The position numbers and the translations under genes were made by a program. From positions 1 to 6,171 of the forward strand of contig JBDSBP010000203.1 of assembly GCA_039921525.1 (NCBI GenBank): 6,171 nucleotides of DNA, written 5' to 3'. Below, piece by piece: positions 1 to 5,376 of the stretch. Origin of the DNA: JADCRZ01 sp039921525. Lineage in GTDB: Bacteria > Bacteroidota > Bacteroidia > Chitinophagales > Chitinophagaceae. The notes under the pieces are model-generated. The model saw only the letters and a list, made by a program, of their open reading frames with translations, was not told the origin of the DNA and ran no database searches. The first letter of the stretch is position 1; every line of letters starts with the position of its first letter.

Positions 1-442
1 TTACCTTTCTTTCTTTGGATTTAATGTACTCGTCGAGTTGGTAGTACAAATCTTCTTTTGATTTTTTTTCTTTGACCTTCTGTTGAACAGCCTCTTCAGC
101 CTTATCTTCTATGGCTGACAAGGTAAGCGTGGGTGAAAATGCGTTTTTTACAAAGCTTCCTTTATTCGGCACCTGTTTTTTTACTGCATGTGTAGCCAGA
201 TCTTCTGCAATCCGTTTTAACATCAATAGCTTATCATTCAACTGTTCAGGGCATCCGTAAATAACAGGCAACTTTTTCGTTATACACAGCAGCTTATTGT
301 TCCAGCAATCAGGTGGAATGTTGATGCCTGTGTTTAATAAAGTCCTGTTGGTGGCGCTGTAACAGTACTGAAGGAAAATAGGCGAAGTGCCATCTTTACG
401 AATCCTCTTTGGGCTACAAATGGGTTTGATTGGTAACAGCAT
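1..442 (-). CDS. Tyrosine recombinase (integrase), N-terminal part, runs off the left edge
   Basis: A minus-strand frame opens at ATG 442-440 and stays open for 147 codons to the window edge, so the gene is partial. The product starts MLLPIKPICSPKRIRKDG and continues with SPIFLQYCYS and LLNTGINIPPDCWN. This is the pattern of the N-terminal arm-type DNA-binding domain of Bacteroidota phage-type integrases: a three-stranded sheet followed by 'tGi.ipp..W' (about residues 5-50). Residues 110-147 are charged and probably helical, leading toward the core-binding domain. The catalytic R-K-H-R-H-Y domain would lie beyond base 1 and cannot be checked. A perfect 12-bp tandem repeat ends 4 bases upstream of the start, and a tRNA-Asp-like 3' end lies about 160 bases upstream. 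An integrase of an island using that tRNA is therefore likely. I did not recognise a specific named integrase. Confidence 0.8.
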   Translation of the reverse strand, partial: MLLPIKPICSPKRIRKDGTSPIFLQYCYSATNRTLLNTGINIPPDCWNNKLLCITKKLPVIYGCPEQLNDKLLMLKRIAEDLATHAVKKQVPNKGSFVKNAFSPTLTLSAIEDKAEEAVQQKVKEKKSKEDLYYQLDEYIKSKERKV

Positions 443-445
443 AAT

Positions 446-469
446 TTAGTCGATTAATTAGTCGATTAA
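446..469. repeat. Perfect 2 x 12 bp tandem repeat at the int1 start
   Basis: The 12-mer TTAGTCGATTAA occurs twice head to tail (446-457 and 458-469) with no mismatch, ending 4 bases upstream of the int1 ATG. Exact short direct repeats in this position are typical of arm-type integrase, excisionase or repressor binding sites. Binding here would overlap the leader and could repress int1. The repeat is seen directly; its role is inferred. Confidence 0.6.
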
Positions 470-564
470 GAATGTGTAACCTGAAATAAAGGTAGGAAGA
501 AGAAATGGCTACTCGTTGTTATTAAACGCTGAAAATCAAGTGATTAGAAGTAAAGTTGATTAAA

Positions 565-595
565 ATTAAAAAAGGATCACATTGCTGTAATCCTT
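565..595 (-). terminator. Intrinsic terminator downstream of the tRNA-Asp-like fragment
   Basis: On the minus strand, 595-590 (AAGGAT) pairs with 577-572 (ATCCTT). The stem continues as three further pairs (588-586 with 581-579) after one mismatch and is closed by a 4-base loop. A U-rich run (complement of the A-run at 568-573, then mixed A/T) follows immediately. This is a standard rho-independent terminator located where a tRNA transcript would end. Confidence 0.6.
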
Positions 596-601
596 GTTTA
601 A

Positions 602-622
602 GCGGACCGGACGGGACTCGAA
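602..622 (-). other. tRNA 3'-end fragment (tRNA-Asp-like), probable att core
   Basis: The reverse complement of 602-622 starts TTCGAGTCCCGT and continues CCGGTCCGC. This is the T-loop, the 3' strand of the T-stem, a 7-nt acceptor strand and the discriminator base of a tRNA. From memory it fits the tRNA-Asp of many Bacteroidota, which begins GGACCGG. The rest of the tRNA is absent: to the right the sequence turns at once into AT-rich DNA unlike a tRNA. A 3'-end-only copy is the classical attachment core left by tyrosine-integrase elements. It lies between int1 (start 160 bases to the left) and int2 (stop 58 bases to the right). Orientation and spacing favour int1 as its user, but int2 cannot be excluded. 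Confidence 0.65.
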
Positions 623-679
623 ACATAATACTCTATTTTGTTTTATTCCTACGGTTAATTTTTTTGACACTTCATATAT

Positions 680-1825
680 TCATTTAAAGTTTTTATTCAT
701 AAAGTTAGATGTATCAAGCCTTTCCTTCAATAACTGCATATCCTCACTTAATTTAATCGGTAGCACCCTTGCATAATGAAGTGTTTGCTTTATATGCTTA
801 TGTCCCATCATCACCTTTACCGATTCTATAGGCACGCCGTTAGAAAGCGTCACGGTAGTTCCAAAAGTATGCCGGGCAGTGTGCGTTGTGAAATTCTTAT
901 CAATATTGCAGATATCGGCTAATTCTTTCAAATAGGAATTATACTTTTGGTTACTCAATACTGGTAGCAAAACATCTTTTGCAATACAACTTGGATGATC
1001 TTTATATTTATTGAGAATGTGAAGTGTAATTGGAAGCAGAGGAATTCTTGAAGGTTCATCAGACTTTTGCCGGTTCTTTTGTATCCAAAGCTGCCCGTCT
1101 ATCCCAATGCAAACTTCTGAACGTTTTAACTTTTTTACATCAATAAAAGCCAATCCTGTAAAACAACAAAACGTAAAAATATCCCTTACTGTTTGTAAGC
1201 GATTATTTTGAATGTCCTTATCGATTATTCTTTGTATTTCTTCTTTCGTAAGAAATACCGGATCATTTTCTTCAAGGCTTAAACTAAAGGAAGCAAAAGG
1301 ATCTTTATGAAGCCATCCCTTGTTGACACAAAGAAGTACAACTTTCTTAATATTCGCAATATATTTCATAGTTGTATTATGACCACAATTACGAACAGTT
1401 TTAAACCAGAACGAGAGCTCGTTTACAAAATCGGTATTAAGGGCGTAGATATTAATGTTCTCCTGATTGTACTTCCACTTGATAAAAGATTTTGTATGTT
1501 TTAATGCAGTATCGAATCTATCACAAGTTCCTTTTGCATAATCTATTCCGATTAATGCCTTCATCCTGTCATTATGTTCTTTAAAGATGGTGAGCAACAT
1601 CTTACCACGTTGGTCATGGCCTGAGACAATATCCATGAGAGCATTACATGTAATCTGCGTCCCTGACTCCAATAGTTTGCGCCGGGCTTCATATACTTTT
1701 GCCTGGATCATATCCAGGAATTCATGTAAAGTTTTTGCGTCTTCTTTAGTTCCAATGGGCCTACCTGACCTTTTATTCCATCTGTTTGGATCCCAGGATT
1801 GCTTCATTGAGAGTTCCTTGGGCAT
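680..1825 (-). CDS. Tyrosine recombinase (integrase), Bacteroidota island type, lacking an intact arm domain
   Basis: This frame encodes 381 residues from ATG 1825 to TGA 680. It catalyses site-specific strand exchange between att sites of an integrative element. A SAM-like core-binding domain spans about 72-180 (LLTIFKEHND, HNTTMKYIANIKK, WLHKDPFA). The catalytic domain spans about 190-355: beta-strand Lys K254 (RQKS), H315 and R318 (HTARH), H342 (MGHKHI) and nucleophile Y351 (HYARV). At the usual first Arg the protein has A226 (TGLAFID), a substitution I associate with Bacteroidota integrases. The family is normally about 410 residues. The missing N-terminus is readable upstream in the same frame but contains three stops (see 1826-1924), so the start at 1825 is only the first ATG after them and falls inside the arm domain. 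The product may be a truncated enzyme, or the gene may be a young pseudogene. There is no clear ribosome binding site, which is normal for this phylum. Confidence 0.85.
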   Translation of the reverse strand: MPKELSMKQSWDPNRWNKRSGRPIGTKEDAKTLHEFLDMIQAKVYEARRKLLESGTQITCNALMDIVSGHDQRGKMLLTIFKEHNDRMKALIGIDYAKGTCDRFDTALKHTKSFIKWKYNQENINIYALNTDFVNELSFWFKTVRNCGHNTTMKYIANIKKVVLLCVNKGWLHKDPFASFSLSLEENDPVFLTKEEIQRIIDKDIQNNRLQTVRDIFTFCCFTGLAFIDVKKLKRSEVCIGIDGQLWIQKNRQKSDEPSRIPLLPITLHILNKYKDHPSCIAKDVLLPVLSNQKYNSYLKELADICNIDKNFTTHTARHTFGTTVTLSNGVPIESVKVMMGHKHIKQTLHYARVLPIKLSEDMQLLKERLDTSNFMNKNFK

Positions 1826-1924
1826 ACCGTCAACAGTTAAACGAAGATAAATTGGCTAAGCGCCTTTTACCTAATTTTTTTATTTCTTTAGGTAGAACAG
1901 AATAGTGAAGCTTTTCTCTAACAT
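1826..1924 (-). pseudogene. Nonsense-interrupted N-terminus of the int2 integrase arm domain
   Basis: Reading from ATG 1924-1922 in exactly the frame of the downstream integrase gives MLEKSFTILFYLKK, stop, KN, stop, VKGA, stop, PIYLRLTVDG, then MPKELSMKQSW. This is an uninterrupted match to the arm-domain pattern of Bacteroidota integrases (a 'lfflKk.kn...g..PiYLRitvdG.pkels.k..W' type sequence). The stops are TAA (1882-1880), TAG (1873-1871) and TAG (1858-1856), with no frameshift. Including this stretch the ancestral gene is 680-1924, 414 sense or former sense codons, the expected family length. All three stops lie within nine codons. Degeneration by point mutation is the simplest explanation. 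Readthrough or sequence error are alternatives that cannot be judged from the window. Confidence 0.75.
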
Positions 1925-1946
1925 GGCTTAATCTTTTACACGGTGA

Positions 1947-1977
1947 TAAAATTAGATAATTAGCCATTCGAAGACAA
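1947..1977 (-). promoter_or_regulatory. Candidate Bacteroidota-type promoter for int2
   Basis: On the minus strand, TTG (1977-1975) is followed after 20 bases by TAATTTTA (1954-1947). This resembles the phylum's -33 TTG / -7 TAnnTTTG promoter, with A replacing the final G. The ancestral int2 ATG at 1924 would then have a leader of roughly 15-20 bases. The motif is short and the region AT-rich, so chance is possible. Confidence 0.35.
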
Positions 1978-1980
1978 GAT

Positions 1981-1995
1981 GTTCATTTAATGAAC
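1981..1995. promoter_or_regulatory. 15-bp palindrome upstream of int2, possible operator
   Basis: GTTCATT and AATGAAC flank a single central T, giving perfect 7-bp half-sites. It lies just upstream of the candidate -33 element and 57 bases upstream of the ancestral int2 ATG. That suits a dimeric regulator or excisionase site. The function is inferred from position only. Confidence 0.45.
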
Positions 1996-2022
1996 GGGTT
2001 CAACATCAATCGTTTATGGAGC

Positions 2023-2074
2023 AATCATGAGTCCTTTTCAATAAAATAATTGACTCATGATTTACTCACGATTT
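2023..2074. repeat. Inverted plus direct repeats in the int2 attachment region
   Basis: AATCATGAGTC (2023-2033) is perfectly repeated in inverted form as GACTCATGATT (2052-2062), with an 18-base AT-rich spacer. The right arm then begins a tandem direct repeat: ACTCATGATTT (2053-2063) followed by ACTCACGATTT (2064-2074), 10 of 11 identical. The cluster lies between the tRNA-Ser-like core and int2, where arm-type sites or excisionase sites are expected. It has no T-run and is unlikely to be a terminator. Confidence 0.55.
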
Positions 2075-2110
2075 ATTTGAGCGTTTTTGTTAGTATTTGT
2101 GAGTTCTTAG

Positions 2111-2149
2111 AAAAAGAAAAGCCTAAAAATCTCTGATTTGTAGGCTTTT
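2111..2149 (-). terminator. Intrinsic terminator downstream of the tRNA-Ser-like fragment
   Basis: A 9-bp outer stem pairs AAAAGCCTA (2117-2125) with TAGGCTTTT (2141-2149). A 5-bp inner stem (2127-2131 with 2135-2139) is closed by a 3-base loop. On the minus strand it is followed by a run of T broken by one C (complement of 2111-2120). It can also work in the plus direction, because T-rich DNA follows there too. It sits where the transcript of a minus-strand tRNA-Ser gene would end. Confidence 0.7.
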
Positions 2150-2172
2150 AACTGTTTTTGATAGTCTTCTCA

Positions 2173-2196
2173 GCGGAGAGTGAGGGATTCGAACCC
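2173..2196 (-). other. tRNA 3'-end fragment (tRNA-Ser-like), probable att core, cut by IS21
   Basis: The reverse complement of 2173-2196 reads GGGTTCGAATCCC followed by TCACTCTCCGC. This is a complete T-stem/loop, acceptor 3' strand and discriminator, most like Bacteroidota tRNA-Ser. The tRNA body is missing: the next base to the right is the first base of the IS21 element, and no tRNA sequence appears beyond the far end of the IS. The fragment with its terminator precedes int2 in the same way that the tRNA-Asp-like fragment precedes int1. It is therefore interpreted as the att core used by int2. The amino-acid assignment rests on memory of typical sequences. Confidence 0.6.
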
Positions 2197-2244
2197 TGTA
2201 TATTCCGTTGATGGTAACCCCTCATTCCGGGCATGATACCCCCC
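2197..2244. repeat. IS21 left terminal repeats (two units)
   Basis: The outer unit is 2202-2221 (ATTCCGTTGATGGTAACCCC), preceded by the TGTA tip. The second unit is 2224-2242 (ATTCCGGGCATGATACCCC), which carries small changes in the core. They are the left-end counterparts of the units at the right end. Confidence 0.8.
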
Positions 2245-2315
2245 CTGTTGAGAGACCAGGAAGTGAAAGAGCTTTTAGTGTACTTAAAGTTACATTTGGA
2301 GAAGTAAAAAAATAA

Positions 2316-3041
2316 TTATTTCTTTTTTCTCCTTGACTCGCCTTTGAGTTCCAGTCGGTGCGATTTGGCTGTCATTCTGTCCATAAGTGCATCGGCGAGC
2401 TGCGGTTCATCCAGGTACTCGTACCAGTTTGAAACAGGTAGCTGCGAAGTGATAATCAATGATCGTTTTGCGTAGCGATCTTCTATTATCTGAAGCAAGG
2501 CAAGCTTGACATTTTTGTTAAGATTTTGCATACCAAAATCATCTATAATGATCAAAGGAATCTTTTCAAACTGGTTCAATAATTTCAAATAACTTCCCTC
2601 TGTTTTAGCGATCAGAATGGCCTCAATTAACCGGTTCATATTAAAGTAACGTGTTTTGATGCCCATCATGCAGGCGTGGTAACCTAACGCAGATGCAACA
2701 GCGCTTTTGCCACAGCCCGTTGATCCGGTTATGAGTATGTTATCCCCTTGTACGAGGTAACGGCCCTCCAGCAACGTCGCCCATTGGGTCTTGTTTAGAT
2801 TCCGAGCCTCGGTACATTCTATTTGCTCGGGTTGAATATTATAACGGAACCTGGCAGCCTTTAGAAGTGTTGACATTCGTTCATTACCACGATGTAACTG
2901 TTCGGCTTGTAACAGGTGTCCAATAAGTTCGTGCCCTTCGAGTTGCTGGTCCAGTGAGAGCTCTAACTGTGATCTATAACTGTTAGCCATACCCACTAAT
3001 TTTAATTCCTGCATTTGCTGAAGTGTTTGTGAAGTGTTCAT
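2316..3041 (-). CDS. istB: IS21 transposition helper ATPase IstB
   Basis: The product is a 241-residue AAA+ ATPase of the IstB/DnaC-like family that assembles on target DNA and activates the IstA transposase. Residues 1-70 form the helical N-terminal region (LQQMQELKLVGMANSY). Walker A is GSTGCGKS at 106-113, Walker B is LIIIDDFG at 163-170, and sensor I lies around SLIITSQ (194-200). The C-terminal DALMDRMTAKSHRLEL (217-232) followed by KGESRR is the usual IstB ending with its arginine-containing motif. The length is typical and the ATG at 3041 gives the canonical start. It is the second gene of the IS21 pair, 220 bases downstream of istA and 71 bases from the left inner repeat. All ATPase motifs are intact, so it should be functional. 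Confidence 0.95.
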   Translation of the reverse strand: MNTSQTLQQMQELKLVGMANSYRSQLELSLDQQLEGHELIGHLLQAEQLHRGNERMSTLLKAARFRYNIQPEQIECTEARNLNKTQWATLLEGRYLVQGDNILITGSTGCGKSAVASALGYHACMMGIKTRYFNMNRLIEAILIAKTEGSYLKLLNQFEKIPLIIIDDFGMQNLNKNVKLALLQIIEDRYAKRSLIITSQLPVSNWYEYLDEPQLADALMDRMTAKSHRLELKGESRRKKK

Positions 3042-3121
3042 TTTATTTTTTTTTGTAGTGAATAAAAATTAAAAGTCAACGTATTATTAAAGTAGATGAA
3101 TAAGATTAGGATGTAATCAAA

Positions 3122-3201
3122 GTGCTTTTTGAGATGATATTTTTTCTGTTACTGCCGGGTAATGATTCAACTGCCACAAAAAATATCATCTTAAAAAGTA
3201 C
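3122..3201. repeat. Long inverted repeat in the istA-istB gap
   Basis: Bases 3122-3145 and 3178-3201 are 24-base inverted arms with 22 Watson-Crick pairs, separated by 32 bases. The two imperfect positions are G-T pairs on the plus strand and A-C on the minus strand. The gap between istA and istB otherwise holds no gene. The structure could reduce or time istB expression from a joint transcript, or be a small palindromic insert. It ends in A/T runs inside the stem rather than in a T-run after it, so a classical terminator is less likely. Confidence 0.6.
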
Positions 3202-3261
3202 GAGCCCGCGGCAGGCGTCAGGGTGTTACTATTTATGTAGCTTTCCACCAATACATTCGCT

Positions 3262-4830
3262 TTACCGGTAATTTTCTTTGCCGCGTATATTATTATGAGC
3301 AGGTATAGCTTTATCCTCCTGGTCAAAAAGCAGTGGCTGTTTGTCAAGTCCAGTCTCTAAGATGTTGCGTATCATCTTTAGTGTTGGACGCATCACATTT
3401 GCGGCTCTGCGGCAGGCGGCTTCCAGTCTTTGTTTAGTGTACCGGTTTTGTAACAGAAGCATGGTATTGCAGGTCTTATAATTTTGTTCCGGATAAATGC
3501 TGCCATGAAGGATACGATCGGCTGCCTGGCGTGTATATGCGCCTACCCATTCAGCTCTTTGCAAGAGATCCTCCACTGTCCAGCCCTGGGTTTCGAGCAT
3601 GTGTTGGTGATTGGCAGGCATATGTTCGTTTATACGGTTAAACTGGGGCTCTACACTGCTTCTAACATGGAAGGATATCCGCTCGTAGCGGTGATACACT
3701 TCCACGGTTCTTATATCAAAATATACTTGTACCTTATAGCCCACGTATTGATAAGGCACCGTATAGTAATGCTTGTTATCCGGTAGTTGGATAGCATAGT
3801 TACGCTGAACGGTGACCTGCTTGCATTTCTTAAGACTGTAAGGAGTGTCAGGAAGGGCTTTAAGGAAACTCATTTCCTGTCTTTCGAAGATGGCGCGACG
3901 GCTTTCAGAAGAGCCTTTATAGGGCTTTAAATTAAGGATATCCAGTAGCCGCCGGATCTGATTATTTAATACTTCCAGGCTACCTGGCATTTCATTGTAC
4001 AAAGGGCCGTAAATATTAGTGTAGACAATATTTACCGCCTTTTCAACCATCGCCTTATCTTTGGCCTCATACGGACGGGTAGCACTGAAGGTAGTATTAT
4101 AGTGTGCAGAAAGCTGATGGCACAGATCTGTAAACAACGGTTCATATTTGTCAGCACGCGTTACGGCTGTTTTTAGATTATCACATAGAATCGTTTTGGT
4201 TACTCCTCCGATATATTTTACCATCTCGTTTATACAATAGGCAAAGTCAGCTGTTTTCTGTGAAGGGATGGCTATTGTAAAAATTAGCCCGCTATAGGGC
4301 AACGTCGCAACAAAGACCTCGCAGGGTACCATTTCTCCTGTTGATTTATCAACGTATGATAGTTTATTGCCAGCATAATCTATCTGGGTAAACTCGCCAG
4401 GTGAATACTCCCAATGAAAGGCAGGATCACTATCATTCAGGTACTTTTTAAACCGGTAGCAATACTGGCTATATTTATACCCGTCAGGATACTGATTTAT
4501 ATATTCAATCCATAACAGTTGCTTTGTTACGCCGGTCTTATGCAAATGATCTTTCTTATCATGGAAGTGCTTTATCAATGCCTCAAAACGTTGCTGTACC
4601 AACGGCAAGTAATCATTATTGTAGATAATAGCAGCCAGTTCATTATCGGGTAACGGATTACTAACGTTCACCTGCAGGGTATGATCAATCGATTCGATCT
4701 TACGAAGGTATTTCCGGACGGTTTTACGGCTGATACCGGTGCGCCGGACAATCTCTTTGATGGATACACCATCAGCACTTAATTGTTGTATTTGTTTTGC
4801 CTGATTCATGTCAATGTGTTTTTGAGCCAT
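3262..4830 (-). CDS. istA: IS21 transposase IstA (DDE integrase superfamily)
   Basis: The product is the transposase that binds the terminal repeats and joins the ends to target DNA, working with IstB. From ATG 4830 it has 522 residues. A helix-turn-helix lies at about 23-43 (SIKEIVRRTGISRKTVRKYL). The retroviral-type catalytic core (rve) carries D151 (TQIDYAG), D217 (ILCDNLKTA) and E263 (DKAMVEKAV), in the family's conserved contexts. A C-terminal beta-rich region follows at about 335-390, then a basic helical tail to RGKENYR. An upstream in-frame TTG at 4851 would add seven residues (PAKTGI after the initiator), but ATG 4830 or ATG 4809 (MNQAKQ) is more likely. A 6-bp hairpin (4833-4850) lies just before ATG 4830. 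The length is normal and no frameshift is seen. Confidence 0.94.
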   Translation of the reverse strand: MAQKHIDMNQAKQIQQLSADGVSIKEIVRRTGISRKTVRKYLRKIESIDHTLQVNVSNPLPDNELAAIIYNNDYLPLVQQRFEALIKHFHDKKDHLHKTGVTKQLLWIEYINQYPDGYKYSQYCYRFKKYLNDSDPAFHWEYSPGEFTQIDYAGNKLSYVDKSTGEMVPCEVFVATLPYSGLIFTIAIPSQKTADFAYCINEMVKYIGGVTKTILCDNLKTAVTRADKYEPLFTDLCHQLSAHYNTTFSATRPYEAKDKAMVEKAVNIVYTNIYGPLYNEMPGSLEVLNNQIRRLLDILNLKPYKGSSESRRAIFERQEMSFLKALPDTPYSLKKCKQVTVQRNYAIQLPDNKHYYTVPYQYVGYKVQVYFDIRTVEVYHRYERISFHVRSSVEPQFNRINEHMPANHQHMLETQGWTVEDLLQRAEWVGAYTRQAADRILHGSIYPEQNYKTCNTMLLLQNRYTKQRLEAACRRAANVMRPTLKMIRNILETGLDKQPLLFDQEDKAIPAHNNIRGKENYR

Positions 4831-4832
4831 TA

Positions 4833-4850
4833 TGCCTGTTTTAGCAGGCA
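4833..4850. promoter_or_regulatory. Small hairpin immediately upstream of the istA start
   Basis: TGCCTG (4833-4838) and CAGGCA (4845-4850) form a 6-bp stem with a 6-base loop, directly before ATG 4830 on the minus strand. It may act as an operator or limit translation from transcripts entering the element. The structure is seen; the role is a guess. Confidence 0.3.
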
Positions 4851-4890
4851 AAAGTGATTACAAAAGCATTCACATCAGGTTTCTCTTCAG

Positions 4891-5087
4891 GGGGTTACCA
4901 TGCGCCGGAATGTCATAAAGCCAGAAATACAAACCGTGGGTTTTTGGAGGGAAAATATTGCGTCGAGGGACTTCAAAAGATCGCAGAATGATACATCAGC
5001 AGGCAGCTTTGCAGGTGGGGTTACCATCCCCGGAATGAGGGGTTACCATAAAACGGAATGGGGGGTTACCATGCTCCGGTGTATACA
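4891..5087. repeat. IS21 right terminal repeats (four units)
   Basis: Four units with GGGGTTACCAT followed by a CCGG- or ACGG-containing tail occur at 4891-4911, 5017-5036, 5039-5059 and 5062-5087. The last carries the TATACA tip. The outer three are nearly contiguous; the fourth stands 105 bases inward, close to istA. They are expected IstA binding sites, and the inner copy may also regulate istA expression. Confidence 0.82.
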
Positions 5088-5314
5088 GGATTGTGTCTCG
5101 TCCTGAAAAAACCTTACAGTTTTTAATGGTAATCCTGTTTTTACTTTACACTGGATTTGGATAATCCTAAAATAACTTTACAGCGATTAGAAAAGTAAAT
5201 TAAACATTATTTTCCCATCGGGAAAAATAATGTTTAATAGTGTTAATAAAATTATTATTGTATTCATTGCATACATGCATTGATGCAATGCCTCAGAAAA
5301 CCTAATCAATTAGA
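5088..5314. other. Gene-free stretch with one strong hairpin
   Basis: From the IS21 tip to the first repeated tail there is AT-rich DNA without an open frame of note. There is no continuation of tRNA-Ser sequence, so this is not the other half of an IS21-split tRNA gene. The long hairpin at 5199-5238 and the start of the repeated segment (from about 5270) are its only structured parts. Confidence 0.6.
5199..5238. terminator. Long near-perfect hairpin, possible terminator
   Basis: ATTAAACATTATTTTCCC (5199-5216) pairs with 5220-5238 over 18 bp, with a single bulged A and a 3-base loop. The flanks are AT-rich but lack a clean T-run on either side. It lies about 75 bases downstream (minus direction) of the repeated gene tail at 5315-5452 and could end its transcript. 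A palindromic insertion remnant is an alternative. Confidence 0.4.
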
Positions 5315-5376
5315 TTAATGGGCCTTAGCCCATTCCTTTTCTTCTTTCTTTTTTTGGTTCTTTTTTTCTTTAAATT
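5270..5376. repeat. Direct repeat copy 1 of an approximately 107-bp segment
   Basis: This segment matches 6049-6155 in the same orientation. Bases 5326-5375 are identical to 6105-6154 over 50 bases; the remainder is similar with scattered substitutions and one 1-base length change. A GGGC/GCCC stem-loop with a different loop (CTTA here, GATA in copy 2) lies next to a T-rich tract. Confidence 0.85.

Larger units (their letters stand above)
2197..5087 (-). mobile_element. IS21-family insertion sequence, complete
   Basis: The element of about 2.9 kb contains istA and istB in the usual order on the minus strand. It ends in TGTATA...TATACA. The outer ends match as inverted repeats: both start TGTATA and reach ATGGTAACCCC after about 14-15 bases. 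Internal copies of the ATTCCG...ATGGTAACCCC unit occur twice at the left end and four times at the right end, as expected for the multiple transposase sites of IS21 elements. Both genes are full length with their motifs intact, so the element may be active. No clear target duplication flanks it: the left flank ends GAACCC and the right flank begins GGATTG. The istA-istB gap of 220 bases is large for this family. The exact element name is not recognised. Confidence 0.9.

Noticed and set aside
602..680. Complete tRNA-Asp gene
   Set aside because: Sequence beyond base 622 is AT-rich and cannot form the anticodon or D arms.
594..776. 60-codon plus-strand open frame
   Set aside because: It overlaps the tRNA-like fragment and the 3' end of int2 on the other strand, with no recognisable protein features.
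1307..1850. Plus-strand open frames opposite int2 (1307-1504 and 1587-1850)
   Set aside because: They are antisense shadows of a well-supported integrase gene, with no domain or motif.
2173..2270. Complete tRNA-Ser gene
   Set aside because: Only the T-arm and acceptor 3' strand are present. Upstream sequence is the IS21 terminus, with no anticodon arm or variable arm.
3484..3786. 100-codon plus-strand open frame opposite istA
   Set aside because: It is a shadow of the transposase coding strand, and its cysteine-rich composition is that of an antisense frame.
4831..4851. TTG at 4851 as the istA start
   Set aside because: It adds only seven residues that encode the hairpin. ATG 4830 and ATG 4809 are better placed relative to the helix-turn-helix domain.
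4891..5087. CRISPR array
   Set aside because: The four repeats are irregularly spaced, degenerate, and lie at an IS end with matching inverted copies at the other end. There are no cas genes.
4900..5106. 68-codon plus-strand open frame at the IS21 right end
   Set aside because: It is made entirely of the terminal repeat units and their spacers, which are explained as transposase binding sites.
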